Source of the DNA: Desulfitibacter alkalitolerans DSM 16504 | GTDB lineage: Bacteria > Bacillota > DSM-16504 > Desulfitibacterales > Desulfitibacteraceae | Length of the DNA stretch: 64,000 bases | Assembly: GCF_000620305.1 (NCBI RefSeq) | Contig: NZ_JHVU01000021.1 | Location: 62,001-126,000, forward strand | Reading direction: 5' to 3' | Part shown: one piece after another, positions 44,734 through 53,592 of the stretch | How the letters are laid out: the number at the start of each line of letters is the position of its first letter | How positions within the stretch are numbered: the stretch's first letter is position 1 | Translations under genes and position numbers: made by a program | Notes under the pieces: generated by a model | The model's database searches: none | Seen by the model: only the letters and a program-made list of their open reading frames with translations | What the model was told of the DNA's origin: nothing

Positions 44734-45159
44734 ATGAAGAAAATACTTGCTGTTTTTGTGGTCATTGGAGCTCTAAGTATACTCATGCTGAAAATGCCAC
44801 CCCTGGATAAAATGCTTGACGGGGAGAGTTTCTGTGGCTCGTGCCACTTCATGAGACCATGGACGGAAACCTGGTTTCATTCGTCTCACAGAGAAGTGGC
44901 AACCTGTGGTGACTGCCACATTCCAGCAGACCTTATTACCGGTTCTATCTATAAGGCTTATACTGGCACTCGTGACGCAGTCCTTACAATATCCAATCAA
45001 ATCCCCAGGGCTTTTTTAATTTCCTCCCATGGAAGTATTGTAGTACATAACAACTGTATGAGGTGTCACGGAGAGTTAATGCGCATTGTCGGCAATACCC
45101 GAAATGGAGAGGGAAATTATTGTTTTCACTGCCACCGAAATACACCCCATGAATTATAG
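44734..45159 (+). CDS. nrfH: NrfH-type tetraheme cytochrome c (quinol dehydrogenase subunit)
   Basis: Membrane-anchored cytochrome that passes electrons from menaquinol to nitrite reductase NrfA. An N-terminal helix (ILAVFVVIGALSILML) anchors it outside the cytoplasmic membrane. Four heme motifs are present: CGSCH, CGDCH, CMRCH and CFHCH, with a methionine soon after the first as in NrfH. The ATG at 44734 behind AAAGGTG is preferred to the GTG at 44725. 141 residues fits the family. nrfA follows after 27 bases. Confidence 0.93.
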   Translation: MKKILAVFVVIGALSILMLKMPPLDKMLDGESFCGSCHFMRPWTETWFHSSHREVATCGDCHIPADLITGSIYKAYTGTRDAVLTISNQIPRAFLISSHGSIVVHNNCMRCHGELMRIVGNTRNGEGNYCFHCHRNTPHEL

Positions 45160-45186
45160 TATTTATTTGGAAGGGAGATACGTCTA

Positions 45187-46488
45187 ATGCTTAGAGGAAA
45201 ATCTGTAATTGTACTTGTCGCAATTCTTACTTCTTTACTTGTTTTAGGAAGCATAGCATATCTTTACAACAAAAACAGGGTGATCCAGCAGGCTCGCCCT
45301 AATCTACCTGCCTTAACTGAGGAGGACATTGACCCACAAATCTGGGCAAACCATTATCCCAGACATTATGATAGCTATAGGGAAGCAGTTGAAGGCCCTG
45401 TTGTAAGGACCAAGTATGGAGGCAATGACCCCTATAGTAAGCTTGAAAAGAAGCCCGAACTAAGAATTCTCTATGAGGGCTTTGGTTTTGCTGAGGAATA
45501 CAATCAAAATAGGGGCCATCCCTATGCAGTCCAAGATATTGATTTTATAAATCCTGCAAGAAAAGGTGCTGGAGCTGTCTGTTATTATTGTAAATCTGCA
45601 GATGTGCCACACCTTTTGGAAAAGTATGGTAAAGAATACTTTCAAAAGAGCTTTGATGAATTAAGAGCAGAAATTAACCATGCCATAACTTGTTCAGACT
45701 GTCATGATCCGGCAACAAATGCCCTAAGAATTACCAGGCCTGCCCTTCGGGATGCTTTGGCGAGAATGGATATTAATGTTGATAATGCAAGTCGTCAGGA
45801 GATGAGAACCCTGGTTTGTGCCCAATGCCACGTAGAATATTACTTTACTCGCGGAGAAAAAATAGTAACCTTCCCATGGGGAGATAGGCTAGAAGATATG
45901 AAGCCGGAACAGGTATATGAATACTTCCAAAGCGGCCCATATGAGGGCAATCCCTTTGTAGACTGGGTACACCCTCGCTCTGAAACCCCAATGCTCAAAG
46001 CTCAGCATCCCGACTATGAGTTTTTTGTTAACAGCACTCACCATGCTGCAGGGGTGGCATGTGCTGACTGCCACATGCCTTATATAAGACAGGGTAATGT
46101 TAAAATCACATCACATAACTGGCAAAGCCCTTTAAGGACAATTTCTGAAAGCTGCCAGGTATGCCATAGGCATTCTGAAGAATACCTTAGAGACCGCGTA
46201 CTACATATTCAAGATAATAACTATAACCTTCTAAAGATTGCTGCACAAAGAAATGTTGAGGTTATAGAGGAAATAGAACTCACACTTGGTACTCCAGGAG
46301 CAGATCAAGCCCTCCTTGCAGAGGCTCAAGATCTCCATCGTCAAAGTCAATGGATGTGGGATTGGATGTCTTCAGAAACCAGCATGGGCTTTCATAACCC
46401 TGCGGAAGGTCTAAATTATATTGGGAAGTCTATAGATTTGGCACACCAGGCCATAGCCAAAGCAAGAAAAGCCAGGGGAGGACAGTAG
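45187..46488 (+). CDS. nrfA: Pentaheme nitrite reductase (ammonia-forming) NrfA
   Basis: Reduces nitrite to ammonium with six electrons on the outer face of the membrane. It has a signal/anchor helix (VIVLVAILTSLLVLGSIAYL) and five heme sites: the active-site CYYCK with lysine ligand, then CSDCH, CAQCH, CADCH and CQVCH. The calcium-region sequence near CAQCHVEYYF and KSPLRTISESC-like sequence (QSPLRTISESCQVCH) are typical. The 433 residues are slightly short for the family. AAGGGAG precedes the ATG. Together with nrfH it gives dissimilatory nitrite reduction or nitrite/NO detoxification. Confidence 0.96.
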   Translation: MLRGKSVIVLVAILTSLLVLGSIAYLYNKNRVIQQARPNLPALTEEDIDPQIWANHYPRHYDSYREAVEGPVVRTKYGGNDPYSKLEKKPELRILYEGFGFAEEYNQNRGHPYAVQDIDFINPARKGAGAVCYYCKSADVPHLLEKYGKEYFQKSFDELRAEINHAITCSDCHDPATNALRITRPALRDALARMDINVDNASRQEMRTLVCAQCHVEYYFTRGEKIVTFPWGDRLEDMKPEQVYEYFQSGPYEGNPFVDWVHPRSETPMLKAQHPDYEFFVNSTHHAAGVACADCHMPYIRQGNVKITSHNWQSPLRTISESCQVCHRHSEEYLRDRVLHIQDNNYNLLKIAAQRNVEVIEEIELTLGTPGADQALLAEAQDLHRQSQWMWDWMSSETSMGFHNPAEGLNYIGKSIDLAHQAIAKARKARGGQ

Positions 46489-46574
46489 TAAAATAGCATA
46501 GGATTCTCCATTTCAAATTCTAGAATAAACTTGCCATTTAAGTCGAAGAATATAGATAACGCTTATGATAGGAG

Positions 46575-48233
46575 GTGAAGGTCGGTAATTTTTTTGCCGA
46601 CAATATGGTGCATCATAATAAAGAGGGTTTACCCAAAGTAGCATATTTTTGTATGGAATTTGGTCTTAATAGTGAATTGCCTATATATGCAGGAGGCTTA
46701 GGTATTCTTGCAGGTGACCATCTAAAATCAGCCAGGGATATTGAAGTCCCCTTAATAGGAATTGGAATATTATGGAAAAATGACTATACAACCCAGTTGA
46801 TCGGGGAGGATGGAAGACCCTACGATGTCTATCCAGAACATGAATTTCCAAATGTCAAGGATACAGGCAAAACTGTGCAGGTACGAGTTCGCGGCATGGA
46901 TGTAACCTGCAAAATAATGATGGTTGATGCTTACGGAAATGTTCCCCTATATCTTCTTAATACAAATTTTGAAGGAAGCGAGCATGGATGGATGACAAGC
47001 AAGCTCTATGGCGGCGTAGATCAAGACAGAATTGCCCAGGAGATAATTCTTGGAGTTGGGGGAGTAAGAGCGTTAAGAGCCCTTGGGATAGATATAGACG
47101 TATACCATTTTAACGAAGGGCATGCTGTATTTGCAGGTCTAGAATTAATACGAGAAAAAATGAATGCTGGATTAGGCTTTCACGATGCCTGGCAAAAAAC
47201 CCGAAGGGAAATAGTTTTTACAACCCATACCCCTGTTGAGGCAGGAAATGAGGTTCATGGCCACGAATTGCTGCAGCATATGGAAGCATATAACAGCCTT
47301 ACATATGAGCAGATGCGAGAAATAGGGGGAGATCCCTTTAACATGACTGTTGCTGCTTTAAGGATTTCTAGGATAGCAAATGGAGTATCAAAGCTCCACG
47401 GCCGTACAGCTCGCAAAATGTGGAAGCATGTAGCTGATTCTGCTGAAATCATCTCCATTACCAACGGAGTTCACCCTCCAACCTGGCAGAATTCAGATAT
47501 ACGCAGTGCCTGGGAAAAGGGGGAAGACCTTTGGAAGCCTCATATTGAATTAAAAAAGAAGCTATTAGATTACGTAAAAGACAAAGCCGGGGTAAATATG
47601 GACCTGGATAGACTGACAATAAGCTTTGCAAGAAGAGCTGCCCCATACAAACGAAGTGAACTAATTTTTCGTGATACTAATGCACTTGATGGTCTGCTAA
47701 AAGAAGGCAAAATACAGCTTATTTTTTCCGGCAAGGCACATCCCAATGACACCCTTGGCAAGGATATTATCCAACTTCTTGTTCAAATGGATAAAAAATA
47801 TGAGGACATGATAGTATTTCTGGAAAACTACAATATGGAAATTGCCAAGCTAATGGTACAGGGCAGTGATGTCTGGCTAAATAATCCTGTCAGGCCCTTA
47901 GAGGCTAGCGGTACATCAGGGATGAAAGCTGCCATGAATGGTGTCCTTAATATTAGTGTAATAGATGGTTGGGTTGCAGAAGGACCTCACCATGGAATAG
48001 ACGGCTGGCTGCTGGATGAAGTTTTCCATCATGAAGTGGATTATAACGCCCAGGATGAGCATGATTTGAAAGCTTTATATAAGGTCATATATGATGAGGC
48101 AGTTCCTGTTTACTATGACAATAAAAATCGTTGGATTAAAATGATGAAGGCAAGTATTGACATGTCACATCATAATTTCTCATCAGATAGAATGGTGAAG
48201 CAGTACTATGATCTGCTTTATACAGAACACTAA
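46575..48233 (+). CDS. glgP: Alpha-glucan phosphorylase, short (GT35) form
   Basis: Phosphorolyses glycogen-like glucans to glucose 1-phosphate with PLP. KVAYFCMEFGLNSELPIYAG opens the conserved part. HFNEGHAVFAGLELI, FTTHTPVEAGNEVH and ISITNGVHPPTWQ are family blocks, and the PLP lysine lies in LEASGTSGMKAAMNGVLN. At about 550 residues it is the short type that lacks the N-terminal DUF3417 region. The frame's GTG (46575) lies inside AGGAGGTG, so it is a poor start. The ATG at 46605 begins the family-like MVHHNKEGLPKVAYF but has no adjacent ribosome site. See the finding on the hairpin between them. Confidence 0.9.
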   Translation: MKVGNFFADNMVHHNKEGLPKVAYFCMEFGLNSELPIYAGGLGILAGDHLKSARDIEVPLIGIGILWKNDYTTQLIGEDGRPYDVYPEHEFPNVKDTGKTVQVRVRGMDVTCKIMMVDAYGNVPLYLLNTNFEGSEHGWMTSKLYGGVDQDRIAQEIILGVGGVRALRALGIDIDVYHFNEGHAVFAGLELIREKMNAGLGFHDAWQKTRREIVFTTHTPVEAGNEVHGHELLQHMEAYNSLTYEQMREIGGDPFNMTVAALRISRIANGVSKLHGRTARKMWKHVADSAEIISITNGVHPPTWQNSDIRSAWEKGEDLWKPHIELKKKLLDYVKDKAGVNMDLDRLTISFARRAAPYKRSELIFRDTNALDGLLKEGKIQLIFSGKAHPNDTLGKDIIQLLVQMDKKYEDMIVFLENYNMEIAKLMVQGSDVWLNNPVRPLEASGTSGMKAAMNGVLNISVIDGWVAEGPHHGIDGWLLDEVFHHEVDYNAQDEHDLKALYKVIYDEAVPVYYDNKNRWIKMMKASIDMSHHNFSSDRMVKQYYDLLYTEH

Positions 48234-48307
48234 AGCCTATTGAAACGTGATAAACATCAGGAAACACCTTGGAAACAGCCAATAGGTTCCATAATGAAAG
48301 GCTTTTA

Positions 48308-48338
48308 AATAGCACTGCTGTTATCAGTGCTATTTTTT
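48308..48338 (+). terminator. Intrinsic terminator of glgP
   Basis: AATAGCACTG/CAGTGCTATT stem (48308-48334) with a 7-base loop and a run of T. Confidence 0.9.
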
Positions 48339-48473
48339 GAGTAAAAGTGCTCTTTTAAGAATAAAAAAATTTACGGGCAGAAGGCTTTTAAGCAAATGCT
48401 TTATTACCTTAATAAGTATATTAGAATTTGAGATAGCAAAAACTATTAAAAATTCAACAAGGGGAGAAAAAAC

Positions 48474-49451
48474 TTGAGCTTTTCAATATTTAAGAATAAC
48501 CCATCAGGCACAACACAGATAGATACAGAAGAAGCCTATAATATTTGGAATCTTTTAAGGGCTAGATACAGCAGCATGGAAACCTATCAAATGCTTACTA
48601 ATTTCGTGCATGACAAGGAATTAAGCATTCTACTCAAATCTCATCTGGACAATTTTAAGCATCAGGTAAAAATATTGGAGAATAGAGCAGAGACATTCAA
48701 AATAAAATCTCCCGAAAGACCTCCTAAGACTGTCAAAGTTTCTATGCAAATAAATGAAATGACTGATGCGTTTATTTTTCGAAAAATATTTAATGATTTA
48801 CTAGCAGAGCTATATTCCATAACTCGCTCGGTTATAAGCTCAATTACCAACGACAACTTAAGAGGAGCTTTCAGGAAGTTTTTGGCAAGCCATATAAATG
48901 ATTATGAAAGACTTATTCTTCTAGGTAAGGTAAAAGGCTGGAATGACATTTCTCCTTCTTACAAAACTACAAAACCTGTTAAAGAGGAAAAAATATCAGT
49001 TGCAGAAACTAACCATATCTGGAACCATGTTGCTTTTAGGTATCACCAAATGCAGCAGACACAGCTTTTTGTTGGCTTCGTCCATGATAAAGAATTTAAG
49101 CTTATGATGACCACAGGAATAAAATCCTTAGATAAGCAGGTAAAAATCCTAGAAAAAAAAGCATTTGATTTTGAGATTCCTCTGCCAACGATGCCGCCTG
49201 CAACACAAAATACATCCATAGACCCAGAGTCGCTAGAAGATAAATTTATGTACAGGATGATATTACTAGGGACTAATAGTGCCGTTGACCTGCATACTAG
49301 AGCTATTATTGAATGTACAAGAAACGACTCAGTCCGTAAAACGTTCAACGATTTTCTTAAAGTAGAACTTGATATTCAGGATAACTACATAAAATATGGT
49401 AAATTCAAAGGGTGGACTCCTCTACCACCTATGTATTTTCAAATAACATAA
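48474..49451 (+). CDS. DUF3231 repeat protein
   Basis: Helical protein of 325 residues made of two similar halves, each about 155 residues: AYNIWNLLRARYSSMETYQM with LTNFVHDKELSILLKSHLD, and NHIWNHVAFRYHQMQQTQLF with VGFVHDKEFKLMMTTGI. Each half ends in a GKxKGW segment (GKVKGWNDISPSY, GKFKGWTPLPPMY). This two-copy arrangement is DUF3231, a Firmicutes ferritin-like family related to coat proteins of the CotF type. It starts at a TTG behind AAGGGGAG. The function is unknown, and it stands alone between terminators. After it, 49452-49719 holds only a start-less 35-codon frame. Confidence 0.8.
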   Translation: MSFSIFKNNPSGTTQIDTEEAYNIWNLLRARYSSMETYQMLTNFVHDKELSILLKSHLDNFKHQVKILENRAETFKIKSPERPPKTVKVSMQINEMTDAFIFRKIFNDLLAELYSITRSVISSITNDNLRGAFRKFLASHINDYERLILLGKVKGWNDISPSYKTTKPVKEEKISVAETNHIWNHVAFRYHQMQQTQLFVGFVHDKEFKLMMTTGIKSLDKQVKILEKKAFDFEIPLPTMPPATQNTSIDPESLEDKFMYRMILLGTNSAVDLHTRAIIECTRNDSVRKTFNDFLKVELDIQDNYIKYGKFKGWTPLPPMYFQIT

Positions 49452-49719
49452 AAGCTCAAATTCAAAAATAGGAGTTTCAAAAGATAATCATATTATCGTG
49501 TCATTGATAACTTATTGGCAGCATATAAAACAAAAGTTTTTTTAACTACAGAGCAATTAATAGAACAGGTGACAAATAGGTTTAGCAATGAGTAAGAATA
49601 GGGTGGTATAGTTAGCAAATACTAGCTGTACTTTTTTGTTAATAGTATCACCCGTTATTTTACTAATAAATGCTTTTTATTGCAAAAAAATTAGGCCTCG
49701 AAAGAGAGAGCCCTAAACG

Positions 49720-50451
49720 TTAGTCTAATACGCTTAACCATAGGTCAAGGCTTGTTTCTACACAGTCAGCTGCAAGCTCAATGAATGTACTATAGTCACC
49801 TGTAATATGAGCCAGGTCTAGTGCATCATAATAACTAGACCTTATTTCAGCTTTAATTATAGCTGGCGGGTAACCACACCTCATAAGTTCTAAATTCATT
49901 ATTAGCCTGGCTGTCCTGCCATTACCATCAACAAAAGGGTGTATTTTTACAAATTCACCATGCAGTAAAGCTGCCCTATGAATTGGGTGTAGGTTTTGCC
50001 ATTGGTTGTTGTAGTTATCTATCAGTTGTTCCATTTGCTCTTTTATTAGAAAGTGTTGAGGTGGCCTATGGCTTGCTCCGCTTATTAATACATTCTCCTG
50101 GCGATATACCCCTGCATTTTCATCATCAATTGTTTTTAATATTAGCCGATGTAAGTTTTTAACGACCCACTCTGAAATAGGTTCTTTGTTTTTCACCAAT
50201 TCTTCTAAATATACGTTAGCATCTCTATGATTGATTACTTCCAAATGCTCACGTATTGATTTACCACCAATAGTGATACCTTCAAGCACTACCTTGGTTT
50301 CTGAAATGGTGAGAGTGTTTCCTTCTATGGCGTTTGAGTTATATATCCACTCAAGTAGGATGGTTTCTTGTAGTGATTTTAATGTATGCTTTGGCAATGG
50401 CCTATTGTCTTCTAGCTTTTTTTTCTTTATATCTATTGCTTTAAATATCAT
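49720..50451 (-). CDS. Fic-domain protein (AMP transferase-type), auto-inhibited class
   Basis: Predicted adenylyltransferase of 243 residues. The catalytic motif is HPFVDGNGRTARLIMNLELM. An N-terminal inhibitory helix, WIYNSNAIEGNTLTISETKV, carries the S-x-x-x-E-G motif expected to block ATP until released, as in class II Fic proteins. The ATG at 50451 is preferred over a GTG three codons earlier. No antitoxin gene or winged-helix extension is seen. It stands alone on the minus strand next to a decayed permease, which would fit an acquired or drifting region. Target proteins are unknown. Confidence 0.88.
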   Translation of the reverse strand: MIFKAIDIKKKKLEDNRPLPKHTLKSLQETILLEWIYNSNAIEGNTLTISETKVVLEGITIGGKSIREHLEVINHRDANVYLEELVKNKEPISEWVVKNLHRLILKTIDDENAGVYRQENVLISGASHRPPQHFLIKEQMEQLIDNYNNQWQNLHPIHRAALLHGEFVKIHPFVDGNGRTARLIMNLELMRCGYPPAIIKAEIRSSYYDALDLAHITGDYSTFIELAADCVETSLDLWLSVLD

Positions 50452-50525
50452 CTTTATCACCAGCCTTATTTGATGCCATTATATGTTAGAAAAAATTCAA
50501 AGTCAATATTTAGAATAAATGGCAC

Positions 50526-50681
50526 TTAGTCCTTAGAGCATTGTTTAACTTGCGTCATAGCTCTAATTCGCAAAAGCACTTGAGAGACCAATCCTAACAA
50601 GGGCAGCTCAATTAACGGACCAATAACTAGAGCCTTATCTTTCGTATAACTTTTCAAATGACCACAAAGAGTCTTGTTTAT
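50526..50681 (-). pseudogene. C-terminal remnant of a permease, ACR3 arsenite-exporter-like
   Basis: Minus strand, start-less frame of about 50 codons: TLCGHLKSYTKDKALVIGPL, then IELPLLGLVSQVLLRIRAM and TAA at 50528-50526, with a TAG just upstream. The IGPLIELPLLGLVSQ segment resembles the final helix of ACR3-type arsenite carriers (consensus 'VGPLVEVPV'). The rest of the gene is absent. Family assignment is tentative. Confidence 0.4.
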
Positions 50682-50689
50682 CTAATCAT

Positions 50690-50729
50690 AAGCAAAACGC
50701 CTGTTATAATAAAAGCAGGCGTTTTGCTT
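50690..50729 (-). terminator. Hairpin terminator after the rubrerythrin gene
   Basis: AAGCAAAACGCCTG and CAGGCGTTTTGCTT form a perfect 14-bp stem with a 12-base loop, 30 bases beyond the rubrerythrin stop. The T tract after it is short. Confidence 0.7.
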
Positions 50730-50759
50730 GGTGATGAACAGTTATTATTTGTTAGCTAA

Positions 50760-51272
50760 TTATCTATAGATATTTGACATCTTCAGGTGCTCTGACTCGA
50801 TTTCTGCAAGGGCTTTAAAAATATCCTTGATCCTTTGCTCTGGTGCCCTGGCAACAATATCCAAATAAAACTTAATAGCCCTATGCTCCCTGTAGTGGGC
50901 TTCCTTAAACTTCTCTTCATCTGTTTCAGGACATTTAATATCAGGCAGCCCAGGCTCTTCAATTCCCATGGCCTTGCATATTAATTCAGCATGCTCCATT
51001 TCCTGTTTATTTAGTCTTTTGAAAATAGCCTGGGTTATCTTGGTTTCTGCTTCTGCTGCACATGCCTTGTAAAAAGCTGCATTGTCCAATTCTAAATCAA
51101 CTGCTTTTTTACAATCTTCATAGGTTCCCTCTGACATTTCAATTTTTCCAAAGTCATAATACTCTACTGCAGGAAGAAGATGTTTGCCTGCCGCACCACA
51201 GAAGGGACACCTGTCAGGCTCTCTTTCTCCTAAATAGGTTTCACCACAAATTTGACATCTATAAGGCTTCAT
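50760..51272 (-). CDS. Rubrerythrin-like protein with N-terminal rubredoxin domain
   Basis: Non-heme iron protein of 170 residues, peroxide-scavenging in anaerobes. Residues 1-35 form a rubredoxin-like knot (YRCQICGETYLG and DRCPFCGAAGKHL), so the order is reversed relative to classic rubrerythrin. Residues about 45-165 form the diiron four-helix domain with LELDNAAFYKACAAEAE, LNKQEMEHAELICKAMG, YREHRAIKFYLDIVARA and LAEIESEHLKMSN, giving the expected Glu/His ligands. AAGGAG precedes the ATG. It lies downstream of a two-component system on the same strand, 60 bases apart. Confidence 0.88.
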   Translation of the reverse strand: MKPYRCQICGETYLGEREPDRCPFCGAAGKHLLPAVEYYDFGKIEMSEGTYEDCKKAVDLELDNAAFYKACAAEAETKITQAIFKRLNKQEMEHAELICKAMGIEEPGLPDIKCPETDEEKFKEAHYREHRAIKFYLDIVARAPEQRIKDIFKALAEIESEHLKMSNIYR

Positions 51273-51332
51273 CTTACCACTCCTTTATAAAAGATTTTAT
51301 TGTTAAACTAGAGAATATAGCAAAGGGCTTAC

Positions 51333-52811
51333 TTATATGATAGCTTTATTATCATTTACCGGCAAGCAAAATCCAAAAACACTTCCTTCTCCCTCTTGAC
51401 TTCTTACCCACACGTTACCACCATGGGCTTCAATAATGCTTTTGACAATGGCTAACCCAAGACCCGCTCCCCCTTTATTTCGACTCCTTGACTTATCAGC
51501 CTTATGAAACCTTTCCCATACTAGTTCCAGATCCTCCCTGGGTATTCCACATCCAGAGTCAGCTATTTCCACACATATCTGTTGTTTATTATTTACATAA
51601 GCAGCTATTTCAATTCTACCTTCAGCAGTATGATTAAGGGCATTTTCTAGTAGATTAATTAATACCTGCTGCAGCCTATCATAATCTGCATTTATTTTAG
51701 GAAGAGCATCTTCGATCCGAGTTTCAAAACCTAACCCTTTATTTAATACTACTGTTTCATACTTTTCCTTAATACTATTTATCAGGCTTCCAACGTCAAC
51801 CATTGTAATAGCTAAAGTGAAATTACCTGTTTGGAGCCTTGAAATATCAAAAAGCTCGCTAACCATATTCTTTAGCCTGGCTGTCTCCTTGTAGATTATT
51901 TTAGCATATCTATTCTGCTCATCCTTATCATGGGCAATATCATCAATAATTGCCTCTGAATAGCCCTGAATCAAGCTTAAAGGGGTACGCAGCTCATGGG
52001 AAACATTAGTAATAAAATCTCGACGCATTTGTTCTATAGCCCTTTCCTTTTCTAAAACCTTTTCCAGCTTTGCTTTTTCGCTGGACAATTCATTTATTTT
52101 GTTTTTTAATTGTTCAGAAAGGTTGTTTAAACTTGCCCCTAATAATCCCACCTCATCATTGGTCTGAACTGTCACCTTATGGTCAAAATTACCTTTAGCC
52201 ATTTCATTAGCAGCTTCATTCATCTGCAGCAGCGGCCTTGATAATGTTCTGGAAAGAAAAAAGCTGATAATGGTAGCTAAAATAACTGCAATTATGGCAC
52301 TGTAGACAATTAACCACCTCATGGAGTTAATTGTATTGGTAATAGGTGCTACTGGCTTAAACATCATAAGGATTCTTTCAACCTTACCATCAATATATTC
52401 TGGGATGGCTACCGAGAGCATGGGCACATCAAAATGCTGGTGATGACCCCTTTTAGTTATAATTTCACCTGCAAAGGCCTTACTTAATTCATCTGATTTA
52501 AAAAAATACCCTGTTGGGAGCCCAAGCATTGCATCACAAGCCTGGACAAAACCTTTTTTATCAACAATAATTATATGAGCATCTATAAAATGGCCCAAAA
52601 GGGTTAACTCATAGGTTAAGTCCCGGGGGTCATCCTCAGCTCTTATAATCTCTATCAGTTCCTGACCAGTATTGATAAGGTCAGCTGATATTTGGGAATA
52701 GTAAAAGTTTTCTAGCAGACTAGAAAGTCCAAAACTAAGTAGAATTAACACCACCAGGACAAGCAGAACAATGGATACCCAAAGCTTTCCTATAACACTT
52801 TTATTTAGCAT
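51333..52811 (-). CDS. Sensor histidine kinase (HAMP-HisKA-HATPase)
   Basis: Membrane sensor of 492 residues. Helix 1 is at about 10-32 (LWVSIVLLVLVVLILLSFGL), an external sensor loop at 33-165, and helix 2 at about 167-188 (IVYSAIIAVILATIISFFLS). HAMP follows to about 240, then the phosphorylated His in ITNVSHELRTPLSLIQGYSE. The ATPase boxes are LLENALNHTAEG, ADSGCGIPREDL and GGAGLGLAIVKSIIEAHGG. It resembles PhoR/ResE-type kinases. Its start overlaps the response regulator stop by seven bases. The signal is unknown. Confidence 0.9.
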   Translation of the reverse strand: MLNKSVIGKLWVSIVLLVLVVLILLSFGLSSLLENFYYSQISADLINTGQELIEIIRAEDDPRDLTYELTLLGHFIDAHIIIVDKKGFVQACDAMLGLPTGYFFKSDELSKAFAGEIITKRGHHQHFDVPMLSVAIPEYIDGKVERILMMFKPVAPITNTINSMRWLIVYSAIIAVILATIISFFLSRTLSRPLLQMNEAANEMAKGNFDHKVTVQTNDEVGLLGASLNNLSEQLKNKINELSSEKAKLEKVLEKERAIEQMRRDFITNVSHELRTPLSLIQGYSEAIIDDIAHDKDEQNRYAKIIYKETARLKNMVSELFDISRLQTGNFTLAITMVDVGSLINSIKEKYETVVLNKGLGFETRIEDALPKINADYDRLQQVLINLLENALNHTAEGRIEIAAYVNNKQQICVEIADSGCGIPREDLELVWERFHKADKSRSRNKGGAGLGLAIVKSIIEAHGGNVWVRSQEGEGSVFGFCLPVNDNKAII

Positions 52812-53494
52812 TGGGGCACCTCAAACTTGTACCCAACTCCCCAGACAGTGCTTAAATAGTCAGGCCCATTGTCTCTTCCTAACTTCTCCCTGAGCTTTTT
52901 CACATGGGTATCTACTGTTCTTAAATCCCCAAAAAAATCATAGCCCCAGATGGCCTCTAGTATCTGTTCTCTGGTAAATACCCTGCCCGGTGAGCTTGCC
53001 AAGTAATATAACAGGTTGAATTCTTTTGGAGTCATGCTTACTTCCTGGTTATCCACCTCTACTTTTCTTGCAATGTGGTCAATAACCAATCTGGGAAATT
53101 TAAGTGTTTTTTCCTGTTTATCGCCAGGTAAAGTCCTTTTTAGCAGGGCTTTGACCCTATGAGCCAATTCCCTTGGACTAAAAGGCTTTACAACATAATC
53201 ATCACACCCCAGCTCAAAGCCGAGTATTCTCTCGTATTCCTCTCCCTTTGCAGTGAGCATTATTATAGGCTTATCATTAAACTTACGTATTTCCTTAACC
53301 AGTCCAAAGCCATCAAGTCCGGGCATCATCACATCAACTATAAAAAGGTCATAAGCAGAAGTTTTAATTTTCTCTAAAGCCTCTTTGGAATTGGCAGCCT
53401 TATGGGCATTATAACCTTCTTTTTTGATATATATTTCTACCAGATCTCTAATTCCTTCTTCATCATCTACTATTAATATGTTTGGTATCGTCAT
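52805..53494 (-). CDS. OmpR-family response regulator
   Basis: Two-domain regulator of 229 residues. The receiver domain has ILIVDDEEGIRDLVE, the phosphorylated Asp in DLFIVDVMMPGLDGFG, the Thr in IIMLTAKGEE and the Lys in DDYVVKPFSPREL. The C-terminal winged helix ends in FGDLRTVDTHVKKLREKLG. The ATG at 53494 with CAGGGGGTGG before it is preferred to 53539. It is most like ResD/PhoP/WalR-type regulators. It forms an overlapping pair with the kinase downstream; targets may include the rubrerythrin gene that follows. Confidence 0.92.
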   Translation of the reverse strand: MTIPNILIVDDEEGIRDLVEIYIKKEGYNAHKAANSKEALEKIKTSAYDLFIVDVMMPGLDGFGLVKEIRKFNDKPIIMLTAKGEEYERILGFELGCDDYVVKPFSPRELAHRVKALLKRTLPGDKQEKTLKFPRLVIDHIARKVEVDNQEVSMTPKEFNLLYYLASSPGRVFTREQILEAIWGYDFFGDLRTVDTHVKKLREKLGRDNGPDYLSTVWGVGYKFEVPQC

Positions 53495-53592
53495 TGTTCC
53501 ACCCCCTGTTTGGCAGCTATGGCTATTCAACTCTATCATAGGGCATTAATATAGTATAAATGTGATGGATTTGTGAACAATTTGTGATTACT

